Positions 18,921 through 28,100 of a DNA stretch of 64,000 nt are shown here, one piece after another. The translations under genes and the position numbers were made by a program. Each line of letters opens with the position of its first letter. Within the stretch, counting starts at the first letter, position 1. The notes under the pieces were generated by a model that made no database searches, had not been told where the DNA came from, and saw only the letters and a list, made by a program, of their open reading frames with translations. Origin of the DNA: Nostoc sp. FACHB-152 (GTDB taxonomy: Bacteria; Cyanobacteriota; Cyanobacteriia; Cyanobacteriales; Nostocaceae); NCBI RefSeq assembly GCF_014697475.1, contig NZ_JACJRV010000017.1:1-64000 (forward strand), in the 5' to 3' direction.

Positions 18921-19933
18921 GTAATATAAGTTCAAATTCTCCAATAATATCTGTTATTATTCCTGCGTATAATAGCGAAAAAACTATTAAAAGTACAATT
19001 GATTCAGTTTTAAATCAAACATTTAAAAATTTTGAATTAATTGTTATTAATGATGGTTCAACTGACTCAACTTTAAATATAATTTCCCAAATTCAAGACC
19101 ACCGCCTCAAAGTGTTTTCTTTTGACAATGCTGGTGGCAATATTAGTCGTAACCGAGGACTACACCAAGCTGTTGGAGAGTTTGTCAGTTTTTTAGATGC
19201 TGATGATATTTGGACAACTGATAAGCTGGCAAGTCAATTAGAGGCTTTGCAAGCTAATACAGATGCTAAGGTTGCCTATAGTTGGACTGATTATATAGAT
19301 GAGAATGGTAAATTTTTAGTCGCCGGAAATCATCTAGCTGTTAATGGTGATGTTTATGAGAGATTGTTAGTCAGTAATTTTTTGGAGAATGGCTCAAATC
19401 CATTAATTTATAGAGAAGCTTTAGTTGAATTAGGTGGATTTGATGAATCTTTGAAAGCTGCTCAAGATTGGGATATGTGGTTGAGATTAGCTGCTAAATA
19501 TTCTTTTATTTGTGTACCTGAGGTGCAGATTTTATATAGAGTTAGTGCTAATTCATTATCTACTCATCTTGATAGACAAGAAAAAGCCTGTCTACAGGTC
19601 TTAAAAGGTGCATATAATACTAGACCATTAGTAAGCAAAAATATTTGGAATTTAAGTCTAGCTAATCTCTATAAATATTTGGTTTGTAAAGCTTTACAAG
19701 AGCCATTTAATCGACAAAAAGGTATAACGGCTGCTAGATTTTTATGGTTATTTATTATTAATGATGCGGCGCGATCGCAGCGAATTAATTTCACCTTAAA
19801 AATTTTATTAAAAATAATTATAATTATAGCTTTACCACCTAATTTATCTACAGCATTAGTCGCCAAAAAAAACTTCAAAAATTTCCAGTCTCAACCCTTC
19901 ATCTGTATCTTAATATTTGAATATTTAAAGTAA
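18917..19933 (+). CDS. hpsG: family 2 glycosyltransferase HpsG
   Basis: A 338-residue GT2 enzyme of a different subgroup from HpsE and HpsF: SVIIPAYNSEKTIKSTIDSV, VINDGSTDSTL, and FLDADDIWTTDKL as the acidic motif. AAQDWDMWLRLAAKYSF is the usual acceptor-side motif. The C-terminal 60 residues are basic and hydrophobic (FTLKILLKIIIIIALPP) and may attach to the membrane. It overlaps hpsF by 4 bases and ends 7 bases before hpsH. The third transferase of the hps operon by order. Confidence 0.85.
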   Translation: MSNISSNSPIISVIIPAYNSEKTIKSTIDSVLNQTFKNFELIVINDGSTDSTLNIISQIQDHRLKVFSFDNAGGNISRNRGLHQAVGEFVSFLDADDIWTTDKLASQLEALQANTDAKVAYSWTDYIDENGKFLVAGNHLAVNGDVYERLLVSNFLENGSNPLIYREALVELGGFDESLKAAQDWDMWLRLAAKYSFICVPEVQILYRVSANSLSTHLDRQEKACLQVLKGAYNTRPLVSKNIWNLSLANLYKYLVCKALQEPFNRQKGITAARFLWLFIINDAARSQRINFTLKILLKIIIIIALPPNLSTALVAKKNFKNFQSQPFICILIFEYLK

Positions 19934-19940
19934 CTCCTAA

Positions 19941-20585
19941 GTGCATTTACTGTCTAAATTTAATTTCAAAACTTATTTACATAATGATTCTAGTAGCGGT
20001 TTTACGCTGCCAGAAATTTTAGTATCTATTTTAATAATTGGGGTTTTAGCTGGGGTGTTACTACCAAATTGGTTAGCATTCATTGAACTTAGAAAACTCA
20101 ATGCTGCCCAAGATAGAGTTTATTTTGCTATGCGCCAAGCTCAAAGCCAAGCCACTAAGGATAAATTAAGCACCCAAGTAAGTTTCCGAGAGCAAAGTGG
20201 TATTGTTCAATGGGCTGTTCATCAAACAGAAGCTGGGGTATTTATCCCTAATTCTGTGGCCAGTAATCCTAATTTATGGCATAGTTTAGAACCAACTATA
20301 CAGATTGATCAAGCGTTAAATTTGAAAGGTAAAACAGAAACGACTATACAAAAAAATACTTCTCAAAACATTTGGCGTGTTATTTTTAACTACCAAGGGT
20401 GTCCGGTGTATAATCCTAGCGATGAGTGTACTAGTACGTCGTTGCAAGCTTTGGGACAAATCACTTTATATAGTAATAAAGCTGGGAAAGCTAGGCGCTG
20501 TGTTTATGTTTCTACGATTTTAGGAGCAATGCGAAAAGGCAAAGAGCATTCTAAAGCTAATGAAAATGATAAGTATTGCTACTAA
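19941..20585 (+). CDS. hpsH: pseudopilin HpsH (GspH/FimT-like)
   Basis: A 214-residue pseudopilin starting at GTG 19941, 7 bases after hpsG. The leader ends at Gly20, and the mature protein begins FTLPEILVSILIIGVLAGVL with Glu at +5. LPNWLAFIELRKLNAAQDRV and the C-terminal RRCVYVSTILGAMRK match HpsD. A Cys pair (CPVYNPSDEC) may form a disulfide. Its position after the three glycosyltransferases is the known hps arrangement and ties it to the same pseudopilus. Confidence 0.85.
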   Translation: MHLLSKFNFKTYLHNDSSSGFTLPEILVSILIIGVLAGVLLPNWLAFIELRKLNAAQDRVYFAMRQAQSQATKDKLSTQVSFREQSGIVQWAVHQTEAGVFIPNSVASNPNLWHSLEPTIQIDQALNLKGKTETTIQKNTSQNIWRVIFNYQGCPVYNPSDECTSTSLQALGQITLYSNKAGKARRCVYVSTILGAMRKGKEHSKANENDKYCY

Positions 20586-20621
20586 GATGTTTCTTAGTCT
20601 ATAAAAAATTAAGGTTATTAC

Positions 20622-21293
20622 GTGCTGAAGTTACTAGAAATACAAAAACAGCACTTGATTATTTTTACGCGCTATCCAGAACCAGGGAAGACAAAAACTA
20701 GACTTATACCAGCTTTGGGTAGTATAGGTGCTGCTAATCTGCAACAGCAGATGACTGAACATACTCTGTTGCAAGCCAGAGAGTTGCAACAAGCTACTGG
20801 TATATCTGTAGAAGTACGGTTTTCTGGTGGGAGTTCGCAATTAATGCAAGACTGGCTGGGGTCAGATTTAGTTTACCAATCTCAAGGCGAAGGTGACTTA
20901 GGTGCGCGAATGGCGCGATCGCTTGCTGATGCTTTTCAACAAAGTGCTGAACAAGTGATTATTATAGGCACTGATTGCCCTGGGCTTACTTCTCAAATTC
21001 TGGCAACAGCTTTTCAACAACTGCAAACTGTTGATTTAGTGCTTGGTCCCGCTATTGATGGTGGTTACTACTTAATTGGGTTACGTCGTCCTATTCCAGA
21101 ATTATTCGCTAACATCGATTGGGGAACTTCTCAGGTATTGCAACAAACTGTGGCTATCACAGAAAGATATCAGGTATCCTATTTCTTCTTGCCCATTTTG
21201 GCTGACGTTGACCGACCAGAAGATTTGTCAATTTGGCAACAAGTTGTTCAAGAGAAAGTTGGGCTGATAGAGAATAGTGGAGTACAAGATTAA
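20622..21293 (+). CDS. DUF2064/TIGR04282-type glycosyltransferase (hpsI position)
   Basis: A 223-residue GT-A-like protein starting at GTG 20622. Motifs: LIIFTRYPEPGKTKTRLIPALG (nucleotide-binding start), IIIGTDCPGLTS, and LGPAIDGGYYLIGLRRP, all typical of the DUF2064 family often labelled arsenosugar-type glycosyltransferase. That family label does not prove arsenic chemistry. Lying 36 bases after hpsH, it probably belongs to the hps operon and would correspond to hpsI, but I am not certain of that letter. A DVDRPEDLSIW motif near the C-terminus is also conserved in the family. Confidence 0.75.
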   Translation: MLKLLEIQKQHLIIFTRYPEPGKTKTRLIPALGSIGAANLQQQMTEHTLLQARELQQATGISVEVRFSGGSSQLMQDWLGSDLVYQSQGEGDLGARMARSLADAFQQSAEQVIIIGTDCPGLTSQILATAFQQLQTVDLVLGPAIDGGYYLIGLRRPIPELFANIDWGTSQVLQQTVAITERYQVSYFFLPILADVDRPEDLSIWQQVVQEKVGLIENSGVQD

Positions 21294-21545
21294 AATTACA
21301 GTTGTCTTTGCGGCTAATACAAGCTAATCTCGTATCTTCAAGCACCAAGTATTTTCTGAAGACAGCCAAGATAACTAGTGCTACCGTGGTGTAGTTTCAA
21401 ACCAAGAGACAAAAATTTTCCCTTGGCTTGCATTAGCCTTTTCTAGATTAAGAAATAGTTTTATCGAATAGTGAGAGTTGCTGGAACAATATTCCAGTAA
21501 CTTTAAATAGGACAATAAAGCTGATTCACCGTAAGTTTGGAACAT

Positions 21546-22382
21546 ATGACTAATCGTTTTACTTCTGGAAATGTTGCCCTCGCACTCAAAGTGATCGGGG
21601 TAGTTTTAATTTTGTCCTTTTTGTTGGACTTTCTAATTTTGTTGTTGCCCTTTCAACCGACCGATCGCACATGGCAAATTAACTTGGCAACAGCTTTAGT
21701 TGATCGCGGAATCGTGCCAATGGTGGGTTTAGGTTCGCTGTTAATTGGCTATTGGATTGATAGTGCTGGTGATGACGGCCCCAAAGGTATCGACTTGCGA
21801 TTTCCCGCTTTCATCCTATCCAGCATTTTGGGATTAATATTCTTGCTGATTTTCCCTTTGCATTTAAACAATGTTAATCAAGCCAAAGCGCAAACTGTCA
21901 CTCAAATTGGACAAGAGGCAGATCAGGCAGAAACTCAACTGAAAAACCAGCTAAATCAATTCCAAGCTCAACTTAATACTGATCAGGGCAAAGCTCAATT
22001 AGAACAACTCCGCACCCAAGCAAAAGCGCAGTTTTCTGAGTTGCTCAAAGACGATCAAAAGTATAAACAAGCCCTAGAAAGCCCTCAGTTGCCACAATCC
22101 CAAAAAGACTTGCTTAAGAAGTTCAAAGCCAATCCTCAAGAACTAGACAAATTTGTTGCCCAACAAACCGATCCTCAAGGGCTGGCAAATCAAAGACTCA
22201 GCCAAATTCGCCAGCGCCGAGAAGATGCTGAAAAACAAGCTAGAGACAACGCTTGGAAGTCTGGGCTGCGAATTGGGATTAGCAGTCTATTGTTATCTAT
22301 CGGCTACATTATTATCGGCTGGACAGGCATAAGAGGTGGCGGTGCTTTACAAAGTAGTGGACGTAAAGCAGCTGCTCGGTAA
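21546..22382 (+). CDS. hpsJ: HpsJ-like membrane protein
   Basis: A 278-residue protein with two N-terminal membrane segments (about 11-35 and 45-70), a third near 85-105, a long Gln-rich coiled coil (about 115-225), and a final membrane helix near 240-265 (SSLLLSIGYIIIGWTG). ATG 21546 is preferred over TTG 21537. Membrane-coiled coil-membrane architecture and position match the HpsJ family. The coiled coil probably lies on one side of the inner membrane and could scaffold the export machinery; this is inference. It is 250 bases after the preceding gene, so it may have its own promoter. Confidence 0.7.
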   Translation: MTNRFTSGNVALALKVIGVVLILSFLLDFLILLLPFQPTDRTWQINLATALVDRGIVPMVGLGSLLIGYWIDSAGDDGPKGIDLRFPAFILSSILGLIFLLIFPLHLNNVNQAKAQTVTQIGQEADQAETQLKNQLNQFQAQLNTDQGKAQLEQLRTQAKAQFSELLKDDQKYKQALESPQLPQSQKDLLKKFKANPQELDKFVAQQTDPQGLANQRLSQIRQRREDAEKQARDNAWKSGLRIGISSLLLSIGYIIIGWTGIRGGGALQSSGRKAAAR

Positions 22383-22475
22383 CAAAGAAGGGAGTAGGGA
22401 GTGGGGAGTGGGGAGTAGGGAAATACATTCTATTTACCGTGATTGCCTCCTGCCTCCTGCTTCTGCCTTCTGCCT
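22383..22475. repeat. GGGAGTGGGGAGT / CTGCCTCCTGC short repeats
   Basis: Tandem 6-8 base units of GGGAGT(A/G)GGGAGT are followed by CTGCCT-type units (TGCCTCCTGCCTCCTGC). The same G-rich unit recurs at 32025-32060, 44089-44262 and 60735-60775. Intergenic, non-coding, of a type common in filamentous cyanobacteria. Confidence 0.6.
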
Positions 22476-22517
22476 TATCAAAATTAACTGTTAGTAAAAT
22501 CGCTATAAAATCTGCAA

Positions 22518-23405
22518 ATGTTCTCAATTTACATACTTACATATAACGAAGAAATAGATATTGCCGCTTGTATCGAGTCGGCCATGCTATCAGATGACAT
22601 TATAGTTGTGGACTCATGCAGTAGCGATCGCACTGTAGAAATTGCCAGTCGTTATCCTATCCGCGTTGTTCAACACGCTTTTGAAAGTCACGGTCGTCAA
22701 CGCACTTGGATGCTAGAGTCTATACCCCCAAAACATGAGTGGGTTTACATTCTCGAAGCCGACGAGCGCATGACACCAGAATTATTTGCTGAGTGTGAAC
22801 AGGCCATGCAGAACCCAGACTATATTGGTTACTACGTGGCTGAACGGGTAATGTTTATGAATCGTTGGATTCGCTACAGTACTCAATATCCCCGCTACCA
22901 AATGCGTCTTTTCCGCCACGGTAAGGTTTGGTTTTCGGATTACGGCCACACCGAAAGAGAAGTTTGCAACGGTGCTACTAGCTTTTTAAAAGAAACATAC
23001 CCTCACTACACTTGCAGCAAAGGTTTAAGCCGTTGGATTGAAAAACACAATCGTTATTCTACAGATGAAGCCAGGGAGACACTACATCAACTAGAAAATG
23101 GCAAAGTTGACTGGCGAGATTTGTTCTTTGGGAAGTCGGAAGTTGAACGCCGCCGGGCTTTAAAAGATTTGTCTTTGCGTTTACCTGCTAGGCCCGTATT
23201 ACGCTTTTTTTATATGTATTTTATCTTAGGTGGCTGCTTAGATGGACACGCGGGAATGGCTTGGTGTACATTGCAGGCTTTTTATGAATACTTAATTTTG
23301 CTGAAAGTATGGGAGATGAAGCATCTGCCTACACCCAGCTTAGACCCAACATATCGTAGTGATGAAAGCAAGGCAGTAGCTACACAAGTGGCTGGGGAAG
23401 GATGA
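22518..23405 (+). CDS. family 2 glycosyltransferase, WaaE/KdtX-like
   Basis: A 295-residue GT2 enzyme related to LPS-core glucosyltransferases: FSIYILTYNEEIDIAACIES at the N-terminus, IIVVDSCSSDRTVEIA, and ILEADERMTPEL as the acidic motif. RFFYMYFILGGCLDGHAGMA is the usual C-terminal hydrophobic segment. As the last plus-strand gene before a strong hairpin, it probably closes the hps locus (perhaps hpsK, though I am not sure). It may act on the same polysaccharide or on lipopolysaccharide. Confidence 0.8.
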   Translation: MFSIYILTYNEEIDIAACIESAMLSDDIIVVDSCSSDRTVEIASRYPIRVVQHAFESHGRQRTWMLESIPPKHEWVYILEADERMTPELFAECEQAMQNPDYIGYYVAERVMFMNRWIRYSTQYPRYQMRLFRHGKVWFSDYGHTEREVCNGATSFLKETYPHYTCSKGLSRWIEKHNRYSTDEARETLHQLENGKVDWRDLFFGKSEVERRRALKDLSLRLPARPVLRFFYMYFILGGCLDGHAGMAWCTLQAFYEYLILLKVWEMKHLPTPSLDPTYRSDESKAVATQVAGEG

Positions 23406-23439
23406 AGCCTGAAGTGTAAAATTTATTTTCATCAGATGT

Positions 23440-23475
23440 AGAGATGTAGCAATACTACGTCTCTAATTTTATTAA
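23440..23475 (+). terminator. terminator of the hps region
   Basis: A 10-bp stem AGAGATGTAG / CTACGTCTCT with one G-U pair and a CAATA loop (23440-23464) is followed by AATTTTATT. It sits 35 bases after the last glycosyltransferase stop, as expected for an intrinsic terminator. Confidence 0.65.
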
Positions 23476-23819
23476 AATTTATAACAAAAGATTATCAGAA
23501 AAATTTATTTGATGAACCTACCAGCCCTAAACTAGTTAAACACCTTATTTTAGCTGCACTGTCTTGCTTTCAGAAGTATGGGCAAATTTTGATAGAGCGA
23601 GGTAGGATCGATAATAATTAAAATAATTGCAACAATCATTTACAACCTACACAAAGAAAAGTAACATCCTCCCATGTAAGTCTTCAATCTATGGGTAGCT
23701 AGCTATAGGCATACAAACGCCTATTATCAATTTAACAGGCAGTTTATTGACGATGAAAAAATCTACTTGTGGTCGGAAATGCCTAAGTAAGATGTTCAAA
23801 ATTTAACAAATTTGTGGGA
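23476..23819. other. gap upstream of the DUF502 gene
   Basis: About 340 AT-rich bases with no open frame of protein character. The DUF502 gene promoter should lie here; I see no confident elements. Confidence 0.5.
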
Positions 23820-24593
23820 ATGAATTCCCATTATCAGAGTTTCACTAGCCTAAAAAAGGAGAAACGGGGTTTGGTCATCGATCGCTTAAAGCAGGACTTA
23901 AAAAATGACCTGATAGCTGGATTGTTAGTGGTAATACCGCTAGCGACCACAATCTGGCTAACGATTACGATCGCCAATTGGGTAATTGACTTTCTTACCC
24001 AAATTCCCAAACAACTCAATCCCTTTGATGGATTACACCCAATACTAGTAAATATACTTAATTTAGCAGTGGGTTTAGCAGTACCACTGTTGAGTATTCT
24101 GGTGATTGGGTTGATGGCTCGGAATATTGCTGGGCGATGGTTGCTTGATTTTGGTGAGCGAGTATTGCAGGCAATTCCCTTAGCAGGACAGGTATATAAA
24201 ACCCTGAAACAGCTTTTAGAAACAATACTCAAAGATTCTAATGGCAAGTTTCGCCGTGTAGTTTTAATAGAGTATCCCAGACCAGGCATATGGGCGATCG
24301 CTTTTGTTACAGGTGCAATAGGTTCAGAAATTCAAGCTAAAATGTCACGCCCGGTGTTGAGCGTTTTTATACCTACTACCCCAAACCCGACCACAGGCTG
24401 GTATGCAGTAGTACCAGAGGAAGATGTAATTAACCTGTCAATGTCGATAGAAGATGCTTTTAAGGTCATAGTTTCTGGTGGGATTGTGGCACCAAATACC
24501 CCCTTACCACCTTTGGTTTTGTCCAAAGAACAAAATTTAGAAGTTTCAACCAGACAAACAAAGCACTCAGTAATTTCCGGCGAGGAAATATAA
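23820..24593 (+). CDS. DUF502 family membrane protein
   Basis: A 257-residue protein with two N-terminal membrane segments (about 28-55 and 75-105), then the DUF502 signature region GQVYKTLKQLLETIL, VVLIEYPRPGIWAIAFVTG and VFIPTTPNPTTGWYAVVP. It has no known reaction; relatives in plants (COV/LCV) are membrane proteins. ATG 23820 is chosen; GTG 23814 adds two residues. It is about 100 bases before nusB, on the same strand, and may be co-transcribed with it. A conserved pair with NusB is my inference from spacing only. Confidence 0.85.
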   Translation: MNSHYQSFTSLKKEKRGLVIDRLKQDLKNDLIAGLLVVIPLATTIWLTITIANWVIDFLTQIPKQLNPFDGLHPILVNILNLAVGLAVPLLSILVIGLMARNIAGRWLLDFGERVLQAIPLAGQVYKTLKQLLETILKDSNGKFRRVVLIEYPRPGIWAIAFVTGAIGSEIQAKMSRPVLSVFIPTTPNPTTGWYAVVPEEDVINLSMSIEDAFKVIVSGGIVAPNTPLPPLVLSKEQNLEVSTRQTKHSVISGEEI

Positions 24594-24695
24594 AATTTAT
24601 CCGGCAAAGGCACAAGTAAATAGATATTATGAATGTCTGGCTTTGTTTCAATTAATTATTCACCTCCTTAATCTAGTGCGTAGGCACTCACTCCC

Positions 24696-25337
24696 ATGCA
24701 AGACAGAAAACCTCAACAAATTGCCCGTGAACTGGCACTTTTAAGTCTCAGCCAGCTACCAGTCAACCCCAAAAAATTAACCGAAGAACATCTGCCCAAA
24801 TTAGTACTAGCAACAGTACGAACACTCAGAGCAGAAGTTCAAGATACCTTAGACAATGCTGCGGCTGAACTGCAACGTAGTAACGATCGCCTTTTAACTA
24901 GCCAAACTCGTGCTTCAGACATGAATACTGCGAGAACTATGCTGCAAGAAGCGATCGCTTATACTCAAACGGCAATCAATCAACTAGGTGCAGCAGTTGA
25001 ATTTCCAGAATTGATTCAACTAGCCAATCAAGACAGAGAAGTAGGCAGATATGCCATTCAAATTGTCAAAATAGTCAATGAACATCGTATTGTGATCGAT
25101 GAACAAATATCTGCTGCTTTAGTAGATTGGCAAGTCAACCGCTTGGCTCAAATTGACCGCGATATTTTACGCATCGCTGTGGTCGAAATGGTATTTTTAA
25201 ACGTTCCCGACAGCGTGGCAATTAACGAAGCGGTGTTACTGGCTAAACGTTACAGTGGTGATGAAGGTCATCGCTTTATTAACGGAGTTCTGCGCCGAGT
25301 CACAGAACAAAAAAAATTGCCTACTGTTTTAACCTAA
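24696..25337 (+). CDS. nusB: transcription antitermination factor NusB
   Basis: A 213-residue all-helical protein. The N-terminus [16 protein letters not shown] and the C-terminal block ([40 protein letters not shown]) are the NusB signature. NusB with NusE/S10 binds boxA RNA for antitermination of rRNA transcription. It is longer than bacterial NusB (about 140) because of an insert around residues 45-125, as usual in cyanobacteria. ftsY follows after 214 bases, a common cyanobacterial neighbour. Confidence 0.93.
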   Translation: MQDRKPQQIARELALLSLSQLPVNPKKLTEEHLPKLVLATVRTLRAEVQDTLDNAAAELQRSNDRLLTSQTRASDMNTARTMLQEAIAYTQTAINQLGAAVEFPELIQLANQDREVGRYAIQIVKIVNEHRIVIDEQISAALVDWQVNRLAQIDRDILRIAVVEMVFLNVPDSVAINEAVLLAKRYSGDEGHRFINGVLRRVTEQKKLPTVLT

Positions 25338-25551
25338 CTTTGTAACCATTATGAATGCTAAGTTGTGAGTTGAAGGATAGGAGAAGTCAGTTGCTTGCGG
25401 GGTAGCAATTACCCCTGATAGCAATCCGACATTGAGAGGTGAGGATATCCCGGAGGTTTTCACCCTAGGGAAGAGTAACAAATTAAATTAAACTCATAAC
25501 TTACTAAGTCATAACTCCTAACTTAAAAAACAACTAACACCGCTAGCGGCA

Positions 25552-27132
25552 ATGGCTTTTAATTGGTTTCGTCGTCAATCTAACGATTCTTCTAATAATC
25601 CCTCTGAAACTCAACAGGCACAAACAACTCCTGAAACCCAAGAAGAGGTAAATGAAACATCACAGACAAACCCAACAACTGCGACAGACTCAGCAGCAGA
25701 TTTGTTGGCGTTTGCTAAAGCTGCCTATAAAAATATTCAACAAAAACAACAGTCTGAAACTGGAGAAGTTGTCCCAACCCAATCAGCAACAGCAGAAACC
25801 GTAGTCTCAGAAACGCCAGCAGTTACCCAAGAGGTAGAAACACCTGTCCCAGAACCTGCTGCAATCATCGAGACACCACAACCAGAAGCAGAAACAACTG
25901 TTGACGAAGTATCTGAAATAGAAACTACAGTCAGCGAAGTAGAATCCACATCTATAGAAACACAGCCAACCGAGCCAGTTGCTTTATCTTTTTTAGAACG
26001 AGCAGCAGCAGAACGGCAAGCCAAGCAAGAGCGATTAATCGCCAATGCCATTGAAATACAAGCACCGGAATCAGTACAACCTGCTACTGTTAGCGAAGCA
26101 ACTGACACAGAAACATCAGATTTGGTGTTTGATGAAGGATTTGTTTGGTCAGCAGAATTGTTGGCGGCGCAAGGTAGACGCGCCGAAGACATTTCGATTG
26201 AAGAAATTACTTGGCTGAAAAAGCTACGGCAAGGATTAGATAAAACCCGCCGTAGCATCGTCAATCAACTCAAAGCAATTGTTGGACAAGGGCCACTTAA
26301 CCAAGCGGCGGTAGCAGAAATTGAATCTGTGCTTTTACAAGCTGATGTGGGTGTAGAAGCGACAGATTACATTATTAGTGCTTTACAGCAGAAACTGCGG
26401 GACGAAGTGACTCCTCCAGAAGAAGCGATCGCTTTCTTAAAACAAATTCTGCGGGATATGCTAGATGAACCAATCCGCAAATCTGACAAACCTAGCTTTG
26501 CCCCAGAAAAAGACAATCTCAATATTTGGTTAATTACTGGCGTAAATGGTGCTGGTAAAACAACAACTATCGGCAAAATTGCCCACTTAGCCCAAAAATC
26601 AGGGTATAAATGCTTGATTGGCGCAGCCGATACTTTCCGTGCGGCGGCTGTTGAACAAGTGAAAGTTTGGGGAAGCAGAAGTGGTGTAGAAGTAATTGCC
26701 AACCCTGGGAAAAACACAGACCCCGCAGCCGTGGTATTTGATGCGATCGCCGCAGCCCAATCACGAGATACAGAATTATTATTAGTAGATACTGCTGGGC
26801 GATTGCAAAATAAAAAGAACTTAATGGATGAACTTAGTAAAGTTCGCCGAATTATCGACAAAAAAGCCCCTGATGCCAAAATTGAATCTTTGTTAGTGTT
26901 AGATGCCACACTTGGTCAAAATGGTTTGCGTCAAGCAGAAGTATTTTCCCAAGCAGCCCAACTTAGTGGTGTCGTATTAACCAAACTGGATGGGACTGCG
27001 AAGGGCGGTGTGGCTCTAGCTGTTGTGCAGCAGTTAGGTTTACCAATTCGCTTTATTGGTGCAGGCGAAGGAATTGAAGACTTACGCCCCTTCTCTAGCT
27101 ACGAGTTTGTCGAGGCTTTATTGAGTGGCTAA
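25552..27132 (+). CDS. ftsY: signal recognition particle receptor FtsY
   Basis: A 526-residue SRP GTPase. The first 200 residues are acidic and Gln/Thr/Glu-rich, the FtsY A domain used for membrane association. The N domain (about 225-310) is followed by the G domain: P-loop GVNGAGKTT from Gly330, DTFRAAA, DTAGR, and TKLDGTAKGG (guanine specificity). It docks SRP-ribosome complexes at the membrane for protein insertion. ATG 25552. A strong hairpin follows its stop. Confidence 0.97.
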   Translation: MAFNWFRRQSNDSSNNPSETQQAQTTPETQEEVNETSQTNPTTATDSAADLLAFAKAAYKNIQQKQQSETGEVVPTQSATAETVVSETPAVTQEVETPVPEPAAIIETPQPEAETTVDEVSEIETTVSEVESTSIETQPTEPVALSFLERAAAERQAKQERLIANAIEIQAPESVQPATVSEATDTETSDLVFDEGFVWSAELLAAQGRRAEDISIEEITWLKKLRQGLDKTRRSIVNQLKAIVGQGPLNQAAVAEIESVLLQADVGVEATDYIISALQQKLRDEVTPPEEAIAFLKQILRDMLDEPIRKSDKPSFAPEKDNLNIWLITGVNGAGKTTTIGKIAHLAQKSGYKCLIGAADTFRAAAVEQVKVWGSRSGVEVIANPGKNTDPAAVVFDAIAAAQSRDTELLLVDTAGRLQNKKNLMDELSKVRRIIDKKAPDAKIESLLVLDATLGQNGLRQAEVFSQAAQLSGVVLTKLDGTAKGGVALAVVQQLGLPIRFIGAGEGIEDLRPFSSYEFVEALLSG

Positions 27133-27140
27133 AATAACAT

Positions 27141-27185
27141 CCTACGCTGGCGCAAGCTACCTTCACGCCAGTGTAGGCTTGTTTG
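27141..27185 (+). terminator. terminator after ftsY
   Basis: A 12-bp stem CCTACGCTGGCG (27141-27152) and CGCCAGTGTAGG (27166-27177), with one G-U pair, is followed by CTTGTTTG. It is 9 bases after the ftsY stop. Confidence 0.7.
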
Positions 27186-28100
27186 ATTAAGTATACGCGA
27201 TGTCTGACGACAAGCCGCTTTGCGTCTACGCCTTTTTTTCGCAATATTGGTTTTTTCTGCTTAATTAGGATATTTCTCGCTACAATGCATAATTGCCTGA
27301 TTAAAGATAAATACTAGAGTCTAATTATGCAAACATAAACAGGAATGTAATTTTTTTGTTAATATCTTTCGTTGAAAATTTATAACTTTTAGGGTTTATT
27401 ACTCTAGACTCTCATAGAGATAAATTACAAAGTAACTTAATTTTCAGGAATCAGCTTGTAAACTAAATCGATAACTGCTATAAATACTGAAAAAAACTCA
27501 GTATTAGTTCATGTTATACAATATCTCATTTGGTGCAAGTGCATTAAAGTAGAACCCTCAATAATATTCTTAATACTTACTTTTTTAAGAATATGTGAAT
27601 ATTCTATGGAGGTAGATTATAAAGAAAATGACTCAACTAGTAATGAAAGATTACAATATTTAACTGAAAAGTTTGGGGGAATGATTTTTTTAATTTCAGT
27701 AATGCTAGCTTTGCAGTTAATTTTTGCTTCAGTACCCATAAATTTTCTCTAAAACAAGAAAAGCTTAGGAATTAGAAAAAATTAATTTTTAAATTCAGGA
27801 ATTTTAGCTTTCATGATGTATGATTTGCTAATTAAGTTCTTGAATACTCAAGAGCCTTCCACAAGCTGATAAAATTTGCTGATTTTTACTAATCAGTTTT
27901 TCAGCAAAAACACATGGAATTGCCGTATCTATATTTGGGTAGACATAAAATAAGCAAATGTAATACTTATCTATGCCTACGTCCTACGTCTTTCTACTCT
28001 TGCTAAAAGACAAATCTTGTCTCAATATGGTTTAGCAATATTTTGCCAAGAAAGTTATTAACTAATTTAGAATCTACTACTCTTAACTGCGATAGTAACT
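27178..28100. other. long AT-rich gap between ftsY and the PP2C gene
   Basis: About 920 bases. Near 27190-27230 there is a small GC-rich folded unit (GCGATGTCTGACGACAAGCC then GCTTTGCGTCTACGCC) of a type dispersed in Nostoc genomes. The rest is AT-rich. A 48-codon open frame at 27606-27752 is described separately. No tRNA-like sequence was seen. Confidence 0.5.
27606..27752 (+). CDS. possible 48-residue single-helix membrane protein
   Basis: ATG 27606 to TAA 27750-27752 encodes 48 residues: a polar N-terminal half (MEVDYKENDSTSNERLQYLT) and a hydrophobic C-terminal half (MIFLISVMLALQLIFASVP). This is the shape of a small single-pass membrane protein. No strong ribosome site precedes it, and no homologue is recognised. 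It stands alone in a long gap. Confidence 0.35.
   Translation: MEVDYKENDSTSNERLQYLTEKFGGMIFLISVMLALQLIFASVPINFL

Noticed and set aside
20622-21293. Arsenosugar biosynthesis role for the DUF2064 protein
   Set aside because: The family label is broad, no arsenic genes lie nearby, and the hps operon context fits polysaccharide.
25737-26264. 175-codon minus-strand frame over the ftsY acidic domain
   Set aside because: Ser/Val-rich mirror of the repetitive Glu/Thr/Gln codons of ftsY; not protein-like.
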